Numbered from the stretch's first letter, positions 42,466-52,328 are shown. The stretch: 64,000 nt of DNA from Psychromicrobium lacuslunae (GCF_000950575.1 NZ_CP011005.1:496001-560000), one strand, 5' to 3'. Translations and numbers: made by a program. The notes: generated by a model not told the origin, from the letters alone.

Positions 42466-43440
42466 ATGACACCCACACCACGCTCGAACAGCCGGGGAGG
42501 CAGCTCGGGAGCGTCCAAAAAAGCGCGTAGCCAAGGAGCAGGCGGCAAGGGCGCAGGGGCTAAAGGAGCAGCCAAGCCGGCGCGCTCGGCGGCACCGAAA
42601 TCGCGGGCCTTTGGCCGGGAGCGGTTCGGTCAGAGCCTCGGGCCGGTAAAGAACAACCCGCCGGAGCGGAATTCGGTGAAACGCGCCGCCGCTCAGGACG
42701 TGCATGATCCCGACGGGATCCGCTTGCAGAAACTGATGGCTCAGGCGGGGGTGGCCTCGCGCCGGGTTTGCGAGGAAATGATTGCCGAGGGTCGGGTCGA
42801 GGTCGACGGTCAGATCGTCACAGAACTGGGCCTGCGAGTCGATCCGAAGACCGCGGCGGTTTCGGTGGACGGCATCCGCTTGCAACTCAAAGAAAACATG
42901 ATTTACCTGGTTTTCAATAAGCCTAAGGGCGTGGTCTCCACCATGGACGACCCAGAGGGCCGGAAAAACATCAGCGACTTTCTGAAAAATAAGTACGCCA
43001 ATGAGCGGCTTTTCCATGTTGGCCGCTTGGACCAGGCTACCGAGGGGCTCTTGCTGCTGACCAACGACGGCGAACTGGCGAATCGTTTAACGCATCCAAA
43101 ATACGAGGTGCCGAAGACCTACCTGGTGCAGACCAAGGGGCCGATGGAATCCGGCATTAGCAATCAACTCAAACGCGGTGTCGAACTGGAGGACGGGGTA
43201 ACTAAAGTTGACTCCTTCAAACTGGTTGACTCCACTCCCGGCCACGTTCTGGTTGAGGTAGTGCTGCACTCCGGCAAGAACCGTATTGTGCGCCGCCTTT
43301 TCGACGCGGTCGGTTACCCGGTGGAACGCCTGGTGCGACTGCAAGTGGGGCCGATTAGGCTCGGCGATCAGAAGCAAGGCACCATCAGAGTGCTCGGTAA
43401 CCAAGAAGTAGGCCATCTGTTGGCCTCCGTCGGGCTCTGA
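42466..43440 (+). CDS. rluB: Ribosomal large-subunit pseudouridine synthase (RluB family)
   Basis: A 324-aa enzyme that isomerises a uridine in 23S rRNA. A basic, Gly/Ala/Lys-rich N-terminal tail of about 80 residues is followed by an S4 RNA-binding domain (RLQKLMAQAGVASRRVCEEMI in outline, about 86-110). The catalytic domain has the RsuA-family Asp motif HVGRLDQATEGLLLLTNDGEL (about 185-205). RluB versus other RsuA/RluE family members is a likely rather than proven assignment. The gene sits 14 nt after scpB, as usual in actinobacteria. Confidence 0.9.
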   Translation: MTPTPRSNSRGGSSGASKKARSQGAGGKGAGAKGAAKPARSAAPKSRAFGRERFGQSLGPVKNNPPERNSVKRAAAQDVHDPDGIRLQKLMAQAGVASRRVCEEMIAEGRVEVDGQIVTELGLRVDPKTAAVSVDGIRLQLKENMIYLVFNKPKGVVSTMDDPEGRKNISDFLKNKYANERLFHVGRLDQATEGLLLLTNDGELANRLTHPKYEVPKTYLVQTKGPMESGISNQLKRGVELEDGVTKVDSFKLVDSTPGHVLVEVVLHSGKNRIVRRLFDAVGYPVERLVRLQVGPIRLGDQKQGTIRVLGNQEVGHLLASVGL

Positions 43441-43458
43441 ACCAAGGGTCCGGTAGAG

Positions 43459-44595
43459 ATGAGCAATCCGCTAAACCAAGCGGCCGCCGAGTCCGGTAGC
43501 ACGTATTTGCGTGGCCCAGTGGTGATTTTCGGTACCGGGCTGTTGGGCACCAGCATCGGCCTGGGACTGAGTCATCGGGGCCTTGAGGTACTGCTATCCG
43601 ACCCTTCGCCCTCGGCGCTTTCGGTGGCAGTTGATATCGGTGCTGGTCGGCCGTTGCACGAGCAGCCTGGGGTTTGGCCTGAGCTAGTCGTGGTGGCAGC
43701 GCCCCCGGATGTCTGCGCGCGAGTCGTTGCCGATGCCTTGGAGCGCTTCCCCGCCGCGGTGGTGGTTGACGTGTCCTCGGTGAAGGGCGCTATTCTGCGT
43801 GAACTGCAGGAACTCTCGGCAAAGAACCACCTTGATTTGAGTCGTTATGTTGGCACTCACCCGATGGCCGGCCGGGAACGGGCCGGCGCGGTGTCGGCGC
43901 GCGGTGAGTTGTTCAATGCCATGCCCTGGGTGATTTGCCCGCACCAAGGCAGCGGCCAGGGCGCCGTTCAGGTGGCACAGAACCTGGGGCTTGACCTGGG
44001 TGCGGTACTCAGCCGGTTCAGCCCCGAGGAACATGACGACGCGGTGGCTTTGGTATCGCATCTGCCGCAAATGATGTCCTCGTTGGTTGCCGCCCGGCTG
44101 CAAGAAGCCGCTCCGCATGCCCTGTCGCTGGCTGGTAATGGCCTGCGCGATGTGACCCGGATTGCCGCATCGGATGCCGGCATGTGGGTGCCGATTATGG
44201 CCGCCAATGCGGAGCCGATAGTGACCATCCTGCATCAATTGCACGAGGATTTAATCAAGCTCATCGGCACTCTTGACGCACCAGCTGCGCCGGGGGCTAG
44301 CCTGGCAATGGCGAAGGTGATCAGCGCGGGAAACGCCGGGCAGGCCCGAATCCCGGGCAAGCATGGCGGCCCCGCGCAACCCTATGCCTGGCTGAGCGTC
44401 TTGGTCGACGATGAACCGGGGCAGATCGCTCAGCTCCTCACTGAGATCGGTGAGATCGGCGTTAACCTGGAAGATCTTCGATTGGACCATTCCTCGGGTC
44501 GCAATGCCGGCATTGTGGAGATTTCGGTGCTGCCAGCCAAGCTGGAGCCACTAATTGAGGAGCTGACGGTACGAGGCTGGAAGGTATTGCAATGA
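43459..44595 (+). CDS. tyrA: Prephenate dehydrogenase
   Basis: A 378-aa NAD(P)-dependent enzyme of tyrosine biosynthesis converting prephenate to 4-hydroxyphenylpyruvate. The N-terminal Rossmann motif is VIFGTGLLGTSIGLGL (residues about 22-37). The prephenate-binding stretch YVGTHPMAGRERAG lies near 130-143. A C-terminal ACT domain (about 308-370, LSVLVDDEPGQIAQLL) suggests feedback control by an amino acid. It overlaps the cmk start by 4 nt, as part of one operon. Confidence 0.92.
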   Translation: MSNPLNQAAAESGSTYLRGPVVIFGTGLLGTSIGLGLSHRGLEVLLSDPSPSALSVAVDIGAGRPLHEQPGVWPELVVVAAPPDVCARVVADALERFPAAVVVDVSSVKGAILRELQELSAKNHLDLSRYVGTHPMAGRERAGAVSARGELFNAMPWVICPHQGSGQGAVQVAQNLGLDLGAVLSRFSPEEHDDAVALVSHLPQMMSSLVAARLQEAAPHALSLAGNGLRDVTRIAASDAGMWVPIMAANAEPIVTILHQLHEDLIKLIGTLDAPAAPGASLAMAKVISAGNAGQARIPGKHGGPAQPYAWLSVLVDDEPGQIAQLLTEIGEIGVNLEDLRLDHSSGRNAGIVEISVLPAKLEPLIEELTVRGWKVLQ

Positions 44596-45311
44596 GCGAG
44601 TCCGTACCGCTGCGGATTGGTAAGTCCCTGGTGATTGCGATTGATGGCCCGTCAGGATCAGGGAAGTCTTCGGTGGCTCGCGAAACGGCCCATCGGCTGG
44701 GCTTGGCCTATCAGGACACCGGGGCGATGTACCGGGCACTGGCGCTGGTGTGCTTGGAAAATGGCGTTGAGGTGCATAACCAAGCCGCTGTTGAGGCGCT
44801 CGCCAAACGGTTTTATTTCGAGCAGTGGTTCGACCCGGGCGTCGGCATGGTCGCTGCCGGACTTGATCAGGAACGGGCGCTGGACGTCACCGATGAGATT
44901 CGTGAACCCCGGGTTTCCGAGGCGGTGTCAGCGGTGGCCACCAACCTTGGTGCCCGTACCGAACTGATTCGACGGCAGCGCGCCGCGATTGAGTCGGTGC
45001 GTAGCCGGATGGTGGTGGAGGGGCGTGATATCACTACCGTGGTGGCCCCGCAGGCCGAGGTCAGGCTGCTGCTCACCGCTTCTGAGGCAGCCAGGCTGGC
45101 TCGTCGCGGTGCCCAACTGGCGGCCAGCGGTGAAAGCCAGACCGCTGAGCAGGTGGCGGCGCAAGTCTTGGCCCGGGACGCCAAGGATGCCACCGTAGTG
45201 GAGTTTCAGCGTGCCGCGGACGGCGTGGTGACCATTGATTCTTCCGATCTGGATTTTGAACAGACAGTGCAAGCGGTGCTGCGTTTAGTGCGGGAAACCG
45301 TCGGTGGCTGA
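44592..45311 (+). CDS. cmk: Cytidylate kinase
   Basis: A 239-aa kinase that phosphorylates CMP and dCMP. The P-loop is AIDGPSGSGKSSVARETA (residues about 16-33), followed by the family block YQDTGAMYRALAL, and VEGRDITTVVAPQAEVRLLLTASEAARLARR in outline in the lid region (about 138-168). It overlaps the tyrA stop (ATGA) and the plsC start (8 nt), so the three genes are tightly coupled. Confidence 0.94.
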   Translation: MSESVPLRIGKSLVIAIDGPSGSGKSSVARETAHRLGLAYQDTGAMYRALALVCLENGVEVHNQAAVEALAKRFYFEQWFDPGVGMVAAGLDQERALDVTDEIREPRVSEAVSAVATNLGARTELIRRQRAAIESVRSRMVVEGRDITTVVAPQAEVRLLLTASEAARLARRGAQLAASGESQTAEQVAAQVLARDAKDATVVEFQRAADGVVTIDSSDLDFEQTVQAVLRLVRETVGG

Positions 45312-46044
45312 GTCGAGTTCGAAGAAGTCGGTCGAGTCCCCGGCGGCCTGGAAGACCTGGTGGTCCAGGCCCTTGGGACGGCTGCTCGATCACGGTTTTT
45401 ATCGCACCACGATCACCGGGCGGCAGCACATCCCGGCCACCGGGCCGGTGGTTTTCGCGGCCAATCACCTGAGCTATTTGGACGGACCGGTGATGGTGGG
45501 CGCCAGTTCACGTTATATGCACGTTATGGTGCGGCACGATATGTTCAAGGGCTTCCTGGGCTGGGTGTTGCGCAGTTCTGGGCAGATCCCGGTGGACCGT
45601 TCCGGCGACCGGGCAGCTTTGCAGGCGGCTAAAGGAGTGCTGCAACGTGGTGGCTGCGTCGGTATTTTGCCGGAAGGTACCAGGGGCAGCGGCGACGCCG
45701 CCTCAATGAACAGCGGGGTTGCCTGGCTGGCCCTGAACTCAGCGGCGCTAGTGGTTCCGGTAGCGGTACTGGGCACCAGGATCACCGGCGAGCACCGGGA
45801 CAAGATTCCGCCGCTGCGTCGGAGATTCCATGTCGCTTTCGGCGAGGCGGTCAAGATTGAACGACAGGCCGGGATGTCCGGGCGTGCTTCAATGGATGCG
45901 GCAGTAGAACAGATTCGTACGACGCTTGCCCAGCACATTAGGCAAGCAGTGAAGATTTCCGGGCAGCAATTACCGGATGACCAAACTCCGCCCAGGACAG
46001 AAGAGTCAGCGCGGATGAGAGCAGAGCAGAGTGAAGATGACTGA
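45304..46044 (+). CDS. plsC: 1-acyl-sn-glycerol-3-phosphate acyltransferase
   Basis: A 246-aa peripheral membrane acyltransferase that makes phosphatidic acid. Motif I is NHLSYLDGP (HX4D, about residues 56-64) and motif III is [10 protein letters not shown] (about 120-129). The start is GTG 45304 inside the end of cmk. The tail after about residue 205 is polar and may be disordered. The position between cmk and der is the usual one. Confidence 0.9.
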   Translation: MAESSSKKSVESPAAWKTWWSRPLGRLLDHGFYRTTITGRQHIPATGPVVFAANHLSYLDGPVMVGASSRYMHVMVRHDMFKGFLGWVLRSSGQIPVDRSGDRAALQAAKGVLQRGGCVGILPEGTRGSGDAASMNSGVAWLALNSAALVVPVAVLGTRITGEHRDKIPPLRRRFHVAFGEAVKIERQAGMSGRASMDAAVEQIRTTLAQHIRQAVKISGQQLPDDQTPPRTEESARMRAEQSEDD

Positions 46045-47557
46045 AGACTTTGACGACTTCGAGCCGCAGGGCGAGGACCAGGTGCTGGAGAAGATCTCCG
46101 CACTCGACGACGCCGAAGCCGAACAACGCGCCGAGTCGCTGCGTGCTGGGCTGTCCGACTATGAATTGGATGAGGAAGACGCCGCGCTGCTTGCTGGCCT
46201 GGATGCTGGCTTCGAGGATGACGACGAGGCCGGGCTCGACCCGGTGCTGGCCATTGTGGGTCGACCCAATGTCGGTAAGTCCACTCTGGTGAACCGGATT
46301 CTTGGCCGCCGCGAAGCAGTTGTCGAGGATACCCCCGGGGTGACCCGGGACCGGGTGATGTACCCCGCAGAGTGGAATGGCCGGAACTTCACCCTAGTCG
46401 ATACCGGGGGCTGGGAGTTCGATGCCAAGGGCATCCACCAGCGCGTCGCCGAGCAAGCTGAATTGGCGGTTGAGCTGGCGGACGCGGTACTTTTCGTCGT
46501 TGACGCCACAGTAGGCGTCACCGCGATGGACGAGTCGATGATGAAGATGCTGCGGCGCACCAAGAAGCCGATCATCCTGGTCGGTAATAAGGCCGACGAT
46601 CAGCGCACCGATTCCGATGTTGCTACGCTCTGGGGCCTCGGCTTGGGCGAGCCCTGGGCGGTTTCCGCGCAGCACGGCCGAGGCGTTGCCGATCTGCTGG
46701 ACCGGATCATGGAGGTGCTGCCGGAGTTCTCCGAGGTGGAGACCACCGACCGTCGTGGTGGCCCGCGCCGGGTGGCGTTGATTGGCCGGCCCAACGTCGG
46801 GAAGTCTTCGCTGCTGAACAAGCTGGCGGGTTCCAACCGCGTCGTCGTCGATCCGCTCGCCGGTACCACTCGTGATCCGGTGGATGAATTCATTGAACTC
46901 GGAGACCGGACCTGGCGTTTCGTTGACACCGCGGGCATCCGGCGTCGCCAGCACATGGCGCAGGGAGCTGATTTCTACGCTTCGCTGCGCACTCAGGCGG
47001 CTTTGGAGAAGGCTGAGGTCGCGGTGGTGCTACTCGCCGTGGATGAGGTGCTCTCTGAGCAGGACGTGCGGATTCTGCAACTCGCCATTGAATCCGGCCG
47101 AGCCTTGGTGCTGGCCTTCAATAAGTGGGATTTGCTGGACGACGAGCGACGTCGTTACCTAGAGCGCGAGATCGAACAGGACTTGGCACACGTCGAGTGG
47201 GCGCCGCGGGTGAACATCTCGGCGAAGACCGGCTGGCATAAAGATCGACTGGTGCCAGCGCTGGATACCGCGTTGGAGTCCTGGGATAAGCGGATCCCAA
47301 CCGGGCGACTCAATGCCTTCCTGGGCGAGCTGGTGGCGGCTCATCCGCACCCGCTGCGCGGTGGTAAGCAGCCCAGAATCCTGTTCGGCACCCAAGCCTC
47401 CTCGAGGCCGCCGAAGTTCGTGCTCTTCACCACCGGATTCCTCGATCCCGGCTACCGACGCTTTATCACCCGGCGGTTGCGCGAGACCTTTGGTTTTGAG
47501 GGCACCCCGATTGAAGTTTCGATGCGAGTGCGGGAGAAGCGTAAACGGACTCGGTAA
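46037..47557 (+). CDS. der: Ribosome biogenesis GTPase Der (EngA)
   Basis: A 506-aa essential GTPase for 50S assembly with two tandem G domains and a C-terminal KH-like domain. Each G1 is clear: [14 protein letters not shown] (residues about 74-87) and [14 protein letters not shown] (about 251-264), as are the DTGG/DTAG switches and NKAD/NKWD motifs. An acidic N-terminal extension of about 65 residues (rich in Asp/Glu) is typical of actinobacterial Der. ATG 46037 is preferred over GTG 46031. It overlaps plsC by 8 nt and ends the operon. Confidence 0.94.
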   Translation: MTEDFDDFEPQGEDQVLEKISALDDAEAEQRAESLRAGLSDYELDEEDAALLAGLDAGFEDDDEAGLDPVLAIVGRPNVGKSTLVNRILGRREAVVEDTPGVTRDRVMYPAEWNGRNFTLVDTGGWEFDAKGIHQRVAEQAELAVELADAVLFVVDATVGVTAMDESMMKMLRRTKKPIILVGNKADDQRTDSDVATLWGLGLGEPWAVSAQHGRGVADLLDRIMEVLPEFSEVETTDRRGGPRRVALIGRPNVGKSSLLNKLAGSNRVVVDPLAGTTRDPVDEFIELGDRTWRFVDTAGIRRRQHMAQGADFYASLRTQAALEKAEVAVVLLAVDEVLSEQDVRILQLAIESGRALVLAFNKWDLLDDERRRYLEREIEQDLAHVEWAPRVNISAKTGWHKDRLVPALDTALESWDKRIPTGRLNAFLGELVAAHPHPLRGGKQPRILFGTQASSRPPKFVLFTTGFLDPGYRRFITRRLRETFGFEGTPIEVSMRVREKRKRTR

Positions 47558-47575
47558 TTTTGAGCTTTAACAAAC

Positions 47576-47619
47576 TGCGGGGCTGGGATTCACTAGTAAG
47601 ATCCCAGCCCCGCAATTTT
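47576..47619. terminator. Terminator after der
   Basis: A perfect 14-bp stem (47576-47589 with 47601-47614) with an 11-nt loop and ATTTTG tail, between convergent der and the VOC gene. It probably works in both directions. Confidence 0.85.
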
Positions 47620-47644
47620 GCGTTTCGCGCAAATTAGCTAAAGT

Positions 47645-48484
47645 CTAGCTGACCTCGCCGCTTTCGCGCTCGCCGCCGTCGGCAACCGTCTCGGCGGCCT
47701 CTGCAGGAGCTTCGCTGGGTAGGGTGATCAAGCCGAACACTTCGCCCTGCGGACCCTGCACGATGGACATCCGGCCAAATGGGCTGTTGTCGATCGGCAT
47801 CAGCACGACGGCACCAAGTTCCTGGGCCTTGATCAAGCTAGCGTCCACGTTATCGGTGGCGAACCAGGTCAACCAGTAGTTCGGTGCGCCCTGAGGCAGC
47901 TCGGTGTCATGGTGGACTCCGCCAACCTCTTCGCCATCGGAGGCACGCTTAATGGTGGAGTAGACGAAGCCACCGCCACCGATATCGTTATAGCTAAAGC
48001 CGAACACCGAGGAATAGAACTGCCGGGCCTGCTCGTAGTCGCGGGTGTGCAATTCGTTCCAGCACAGCGTGCCGTCTTCGTTGAAACGACCAACGCCGTT
48101 GTGGTTACCGGCCTGCCAAATGCCGAAGACCGATCCGACGCTATCAGCAGCGATAGTCATCCGACCGGAATCCATCACATCCATTACTGGCGCGAGTAGC
48201 TGGCCGCCCGCTGCGGTGACCTTTTCGGCGGCCGCATCGACGTCGTCGGAAGCCAAATAAGTGGTCCAGACAGTGGGCTGTTCACTGTCCTGTTTGGGGC
48301 CGAAGCCCGCTACTGGCTGGCCGTCTTTGTGGGCAAGCACGTAGCCGCCGGACTCTTCGCCGCCGGACTCGTACTCCCAGCCGAAAAGCTCAGCATAGAA
48401 AGTCTTGGTCGCTTCGATGTCGTCGACACCCAGGTCAACCCAGTTGGGGGTGCCTTCGGGCCAAGCCTCATTGCGAGTAGGCAT
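47645..48484 (-). CDS. Two-domain VOC (glyoxalase/bleomycin-resistance fold) protein
   Basis: A 279-aa soluble protein with two VOC modules (residues about 10-120 and 135-250), each starting with the typical strand-helix pattern: NWVDLGVDDIEATKTFYAELFGWEY and CWNELHTRDYEQARQFYSSVFGFSY. Members of this fold bind metal or small molecules in dioxygenases, isomerases and resistance proteins, and I cannot assign a substrate. The C-terminal Glu/Ala tail is low complexity. It is a single gene with a terminator shared with der. Confidence 0.8.
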   Translation of the reverse strand: MPTRNEAWPEGTPNWVDLGVDDIEATKTFYAELFGWEYESGGEESGGYVLAHKDGQPVAGFGPKQDSEQPTVWTTYLASDDVDAAAEKVTAAGGQLLAPVMDVMDSGRMTIAADSVGSVFGIWQAGNHNGVGRFNEDGTLCWNELHTRDYEQARQFYSSVFGFSYNDIGGGGFVYSTIKRASDGEEVGGVHHDTELPQGAPNYWLTWFATDNVDASLIKAQELGAVVLMPIDNSPFGRMSIVQGPQGEVFGLITLPSEAPAEAAETVADGGERESGEVS

Positions 48485-48647
48485 TCATTTCTCCTTAGAT
48501 GCATTGGGAGCCTAGCTGGCACCCACCAAGTAGTAAGAGAGTAACGCCGCAAGTGACGTAAAAGACAGTAGTTTTTTTAGTAGATCTTTGGCTGCTTCTG
48601 GGCGCTCACCTAGTGCGCTCTGGGGTACTGGAACGTACCCTGAAGAT

Positions 48648-48815
48648 ATGGAGAATAACCGACAAGTACCCAAAGAGTCCGCTCCGGCGGCAGGGAAGTT
48701 CTCTGCGCTGCCGGAACGGACTCGACCCGAGGAATACGTCCAGGAGGTCGACGTCGATCAGGTGAACTTCGTCGAGCCGACGATGGATGACTGGCTACGG
48801 ACCTCGGCGGGGTGA
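48648..48815 (+). CDS. Small hypothetical protein (55 aa)
   Basis: A short acidic ORF between the VOC gene and the convergent peptidase gene. The composition is protein-like (RPEEYVQEVDVDQVNFVEPTMDDWLRTSAG in outline), without membrane segment or signal peptide. ATG 48648 is preferred; the frame is open from 48588. No family is recognised. It ends 16 nt before the peptidase stop. Confidence 0.45.
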   Translation: MENNRQVPKESAPAAGKFSALPERTRPEEYVQEVDVDQVNFVEPTMDDWLRTSAG

Positions 48816-48831
48816 TTCAACCACCGATTCC

Positions 48832-49632
48832 TCAGGAATGCAGCCAGCCGACCTTAATGCCGTAGGTATTGGCAGTGTTGTTGTAGCTGCTGCTGTCCTT
48901 CAGGACATTGTTGTACTTAATGTCATACAGGTTCGAGGTGGCGTCCTGATCGGCATAGTAGACGATGTTATTGAAATAGCCGGTGCCGAAATTCGCCAGC
49001 GGGGTACCTTCGTCGCCGGGGGCTTCAGCGATTACCTCGGCGGTGAGGTTTCCCGGGTCATTGCCGGGGGCGTTGCCGTCCTGGCTGTAGGTCCAGCCGC
49101 GGCTTGAGGTTTCGTAGATTCGGTACTTGCCGTTACTAAGCTTGCTCACCGTAGCGGTCACGGTGTCGCCCGGCTTTACCGGGTAACCGGGGTATTCGCC
49201 GCCGTCGCCAGCGATGGGCGGATTAGACCAGAATTCGGCAAATAGACCGTAGTGCGGTGCTCCGTTGTTGCACCATTGCGCGGTGCCTAGTTGTTCAAGA
49301 CTGCGGTTGCCGTTCCAGCCACCCAGGCCCACCCAGAAGTAGGAGGATTGGAAACCGGAGCTAGGGCAGCTCAGTTTCGGCACTGTCCAGCTTGAGGTGA
49401 CGCTGGTGAAGCTGGCGTCGGTGAATACCTCACCCGACCAATTGGTGCTGGTGCCGTTGCCCGGGTTGGCCGCCCGACTGCTGTGGCCGCTCGGGGCCGC
49501 CATGCTGCTTGAGCCGCCGCCCGCGTTGCTTACCGGGTGCGGGCTAGCCGTCGCTGCGGCAGAGCCAGCAAGGGCAATTCCCAAGGCGAACGCAACGCTG
49601 AGTCCTGCCTTGGTCATTTGATGTCTAAACAT
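48832..49632 (-). CDS. Secreted G1-family (eqolisin-like) acid peptidase
   Basis: A 266-aa exported protein with a signal peptide (cleavage near ATASP, residue about 30), a Ser/Gly-rich linker and a beta-sandwich domain of the peptidase G1 type. Conserved features are NWSGEVF, the WVGLGGWNG...LEQLGTAQWC region carrying the catalytic Gln candidate (about 130), and LTAEVIAEAPGDEGTPLANFG with the catalytic Glu candidate (about 200). The family was first known from fungi and works at acid pH. ATG 49632 has GGAAGGAT upstream. It stands alone. Confidence 0.8.
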   Translation of the reverse strand: MFRHQMTKAGLSVAFALGIALAGSAAATASPHPVSNAGGGSSSMAAPSGHSSRAANPGNGTSTNWSGEVFTDASFTSVTSSWTVPKLSCPSSGFQSSYFWVGLGGWNGNRSLEQLGTAQWCNNGAPHYGLFAEFWSNPPIAGDGGEYPGYPVKPGDTVTATVSKLSNGKYRIYETSSRGWTYSQDGNAPGNDPGNLTAEVIAEAPGDEGTPLANFGTGYFNNIVYYADQDATSNLYDIKYNNVLKDSSSYNNTANTYGIKVGWLHS

Positions 49633-49781
49633 CTCTTATCCTTCCAGAAAAAATCCAGTGGAATATGAATTGGCTCAGCTGAGCCGAGGAATAAGCTATG
49701 TTCGATTTCTGTGACTTAGCAGGAAGTTGCCTGAGGAATCTTCTATATGTCGTTATATTTAATTTGAGCAGTTGATCGCCT

Positions 49782-50612
49782 TTAATCAATAAGACTTTGG
49801 CTGCCCAACACCGCCAGTAACGCTAAGTTCTGTGCGTCTGGACTGCCCGGCGCTGCGGTGTAGATCATCATCCGCAGGTCGCTTCCGACGACCGCAAGAA
49901 TATCGCAATCCAGAGTGATCGAGCCGATCTGCGGATGGTCGATAACCTTAGCCGCCGAACTATGCGGAACAATGGCAGCGGCCTCCCACAGGCTGGTAAA
50001 GAGCGGGCTTTTGGCTTTGAGCTCGCCGATCAGGTTTCGAAGTTGCAGATCTGCGGGGTAGCGCTGCTCGCTGGCGCGTAAATCGGCGACCTGAGCGGAG
50101 CGGAGCTGATGCAGCGATTCCGGGGTATGTCGTACCCGATTACCTGACCCCAGGAAGTTGCGCCACGCCGCGTTGCGTTCCTTGCCGAGCTGCTCGCCCA
50201 TCAACGCGGTGTACATCGGGTTCGCCAGCAGTAGGTTGGTCGCGGCGTCGAACACGGCGACCGGGGTGGCCTCCAGTCGATCGAGCATCCGCCGCACGCT
50301 CGGAGCGATGAAGGCGGGCACGGTGCCCTGGCCGGGCGGGACCAGTCCGGCGGCGTGGAAGAGTTGTTCCCGTTCGGCCGCCGAAACTCGCAGGGCGCGG
50401 CCGAGTGCTTCGACGACCTGGCTCGAGGGATTGCTGGCCCGGCCCTGCTCTAAGCGAGTCACGTAGTCCACCGAGATACCGGCTAGAAGGGCTAACTCTT
50501 CACGCCGCAAACCGGCGGCCCTGCGATGACCCCCGGCATTCAGCCCGGCGGCTTCGGGTCTGACTCGATCGCGCCAACGCCGCACCGCATTGCCGAATTC
50601 GGAACCTGTCAT
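49782..50612 (-). CDS. XRE-type regulator with MmyB-like sensor domain
   Basis: A 276-aa repressor or activator. The N-terminal HTH_31-type DNA-binding domain has GLRREELALLAGISVDYVTRLEQGRASNPS in outline (residues about 33-62), and the C-terminal part (about 100-265) is the MmyB-like PAS ligand domain. In many actinomycetes such regulators stand divergent from a short-chain dehydrogenase gene that they control, and exactly that layout is present here (SDR from 50715). Confidence 0.87.
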   Translation of the reverse strand: MTGSEFGNAVRRWRDRVRPEAAGLNAGGHRRAAGLRREELALLAGISVDYVTRLEQGRASNPSSQVVEALGRALRVSAAEREQLFHAAGLVPPGQGTVPAFIAPSVRRMLDRLEATPVAVFDAATNLLLANPMYTALMGEQLGKERNAAWRNFLGSGNRVRHTPESLHQLRSAQVADLRASEQRYPADLQLRNLIGELKAKSPLFTSLWEAAAIVPHSSAAKVIDHPQIGSITLDCDILAVVGSDLRMMIYTAAPGSPDAQNLALLAVLGSQSLID

Positions 50613-50641
50613 GCCGACCAGCGTATCGCTTTGCTATTTGC

Positions 50642-50670
50642 TGTTCCTGGCACTGTTGGTCCCAGGAACA
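50642..50670. promoter_or_regulatory. Inverted repeat in the XRE-SDR intergenic region
   Basis: TGTTCCTGG (50642-50650) and CCAGGAACA (50662-50670) form a perfect 9-bp inverted repeat with an 11-nt spacer, 44 nt upstream of the SDR start and 29 nt upstream of the XRE start. It is the obvious candidate operator for the XRE regulator. Confidence 0.6.
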
Positions 50671-50714
50671 TTGGGGGAATGGTTGCCGGGCTCAATCGGG
50701 GGGACTCTGGAGGC

Positions 50715-51421
50715 ATGAAGAAAATATTGATAACAGGAGCAAATAAGGGCATTGGATTTGAGACCGCCCGTCAACTCATCGCGGCGGGGCACACCGTCTA
50801 CATCGGCAGTCGAGATCTGGCCCGTGGGCAACGGGCAGCCGCCGAGCTGGGCGCTCGGTTGGTGCAACTGGATATCACCAATGATGACTCGGTGAACGCG
50901 GCAGTGGCTGCTATTGAGGCCGACGGCGGCCTGGACGTGCTGGTCAATAATGCTGGCATTGAGGCGCGTGGTGAAGGCAACTCTATTGTCGGGGCCGGTG
51001 AGGTAACCGCTGAGATGATGCAGGAAGTGTTCGAGACAAATGTCTTCGGTACGGTGCGGGTGTTGCATGCGTTCTTGCCGTTATTGCAGCGCTCGGCTTC
51101 GCCGGTGGTGGTGAACGTGAGTAGTGGACTAGGCTCGCTGACCGTGCTCAGTACGCCAGGGAACCCGGGGTACGCCTACCCAGGGGTGGCGTATCCGGCG
51201 TCGAAAACCGCTGTTAATGTGCTGACCGTGCAGTATGCCAAGGCTTTTCCGCAATTCAGGATCAACTCGGTGGAACCCGGCTTTACCAAGACCGATCTGA
51301 ACGGCAATACTGGGCTGCAGACCGTCGATCAGGGGCCTCGATTATTGTGAAGATGGCGCAGATTGAAGCCGATGGACCCACCGGGGGTTACTTTTATGCC
51401 GAGGGGGAGCTGCCCTGGTAA
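50715..51421 (+). pseudogene. Short-chain dehydrogenase, frameshifted near the C-terminus
   Basis: A classical SDR (about 235 aa when restored) with the TGANKGIG cofactor motif at residues about 7-14, NNAG near 84 and YPASKTAVN (catalytic Tyr and Lys) near 160. The frame from ATG 50715 (GGAGG just upstream) stops at 51350 after QTVDQGPRLL. Adding one G to the GGGG run at 51332-51335 gives DQGASIIVKMAQIEADG and continues to LPW and a stop at 51421, the normal family ending. So one base is probably missing. The catalytic core is intact, and the shortened protein of 211 codons could still be partly active or unstable. A sequencing error is possible. Confidence 0.75.
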
Positions 51422-51560
51422 CTGCCTAGACGCCCGCTGTCCTAGTGCGGAGTATATCCAGCCAGGATAACGGGAGCCTAGCGTTTCTAGCGGGGAGCTG
51501 GTTTGGTCAGGAACCTGTGCACTTTGGAATCCAGAGCGTCGGTCGCGCGGACTGGAGCGT

Positions 51561-52328
51561 CTAGTTATTGTTCGACATCATTCGGCTGACCACGTTCATC
51601 ACCAGTTTGCGCGGGGCAACCCGACCGAAGAAGGCGGTGGCACCGTTCAAGGTGCCGTCGACCACGGTGTGAACGTTCTTGGAGAGGCCCTTGAAAGTGG
51701 TGTTCACTACGTCGTCGACGCTGCGCATGGTGCCGACCGCGGCGCTTTCGCCAGCCTCGTTGAAGAAATTGGTGGAGGTAGCGCCGGGGCAGACCGCTAG
51801 CGCGCGGACGCCGGTGCCTTGGAGTTCCGCCCAGAGAGCTTGGGTGAAGGAGAGTACGAAGGCTTTGGTGGCGCCGTAAACGGCCATCTTGGGGATCGGC
51901 TGGAAGGCCGCCGTGGAGGCGATGTTGATCACCAGGCCATTCTTGTTCGCCAGCATGCCGGGGAGGTATTTCTGGGTGAGATCGACCAGGGTGCCGCAGT
52001 TCAGTTGGATTTCCTGATTGATTTTCTCGGGATCTAGATCTTGCAGCAGCCCGTGAGTGCCGAAGCCGGCATTGTTGACCAGACCGTCGACGGCGGGCAC
52101 CTGTTCGAGTAACGCGGCGGCGGCACCCGGAGCGGAAAGGTCAAGGCCGATGACTCGGGTTTCGGTGCCGTGTTTTTGCTTGAGGTCGGCGGCCAGGGTT
52201 TCCATCACCTGTTGGTTGCGGGCGACCAGCACCAGCTTGCTGCCCAGGCTGGCGAACTTCTCCGCATAGGCCTTGCCGATGCCGGAGGAGGCGCCGGTGA
52301 TCAGGATGGTTTTGCCGTAGTAGTCCAT
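51561..52328 (-). CDS. Short-chain dehydrogenase/reductase (DltE-like)
   Basis: A 255-aa NAD(P)-dependent oxidoreductase with the TGASSGIG motif (residues about 11-18), NNAGFG (about 87), catalytic Ser region NIASTAAFQP and YGATKAFV (Tyr/Lys, about 151-155). The substrate is unknown; such proteins often act on ketones or acyl groups. It is divergent from a TetR regulator gene and shares an intergenic palindrome with it, so it is probably the regulated target. Confidence 0.87.
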   Translation of the reverse strand: MDYYGKTILITGASSGIGKAYAEKFASLGSKLVLVARNQQVMETLAADLKQKHGTETRVIGLDLSAPGAAAALLEQVPAVDGLVNNAGFGTHGLLQDLDPEKINQEIQLNCGTLVDLTQKYLPGMLANKNGLVINIASTAAFQPIPKMAVYGATKAFVLSFTQALWAELQGTGVRALAVCPGATSTNFFNEAGESAAVGTMRSVDDVVNTTFKGLSKNVHTVVDGTLNGATAFFGRVAPRKLVMNVVSRMMSNNN

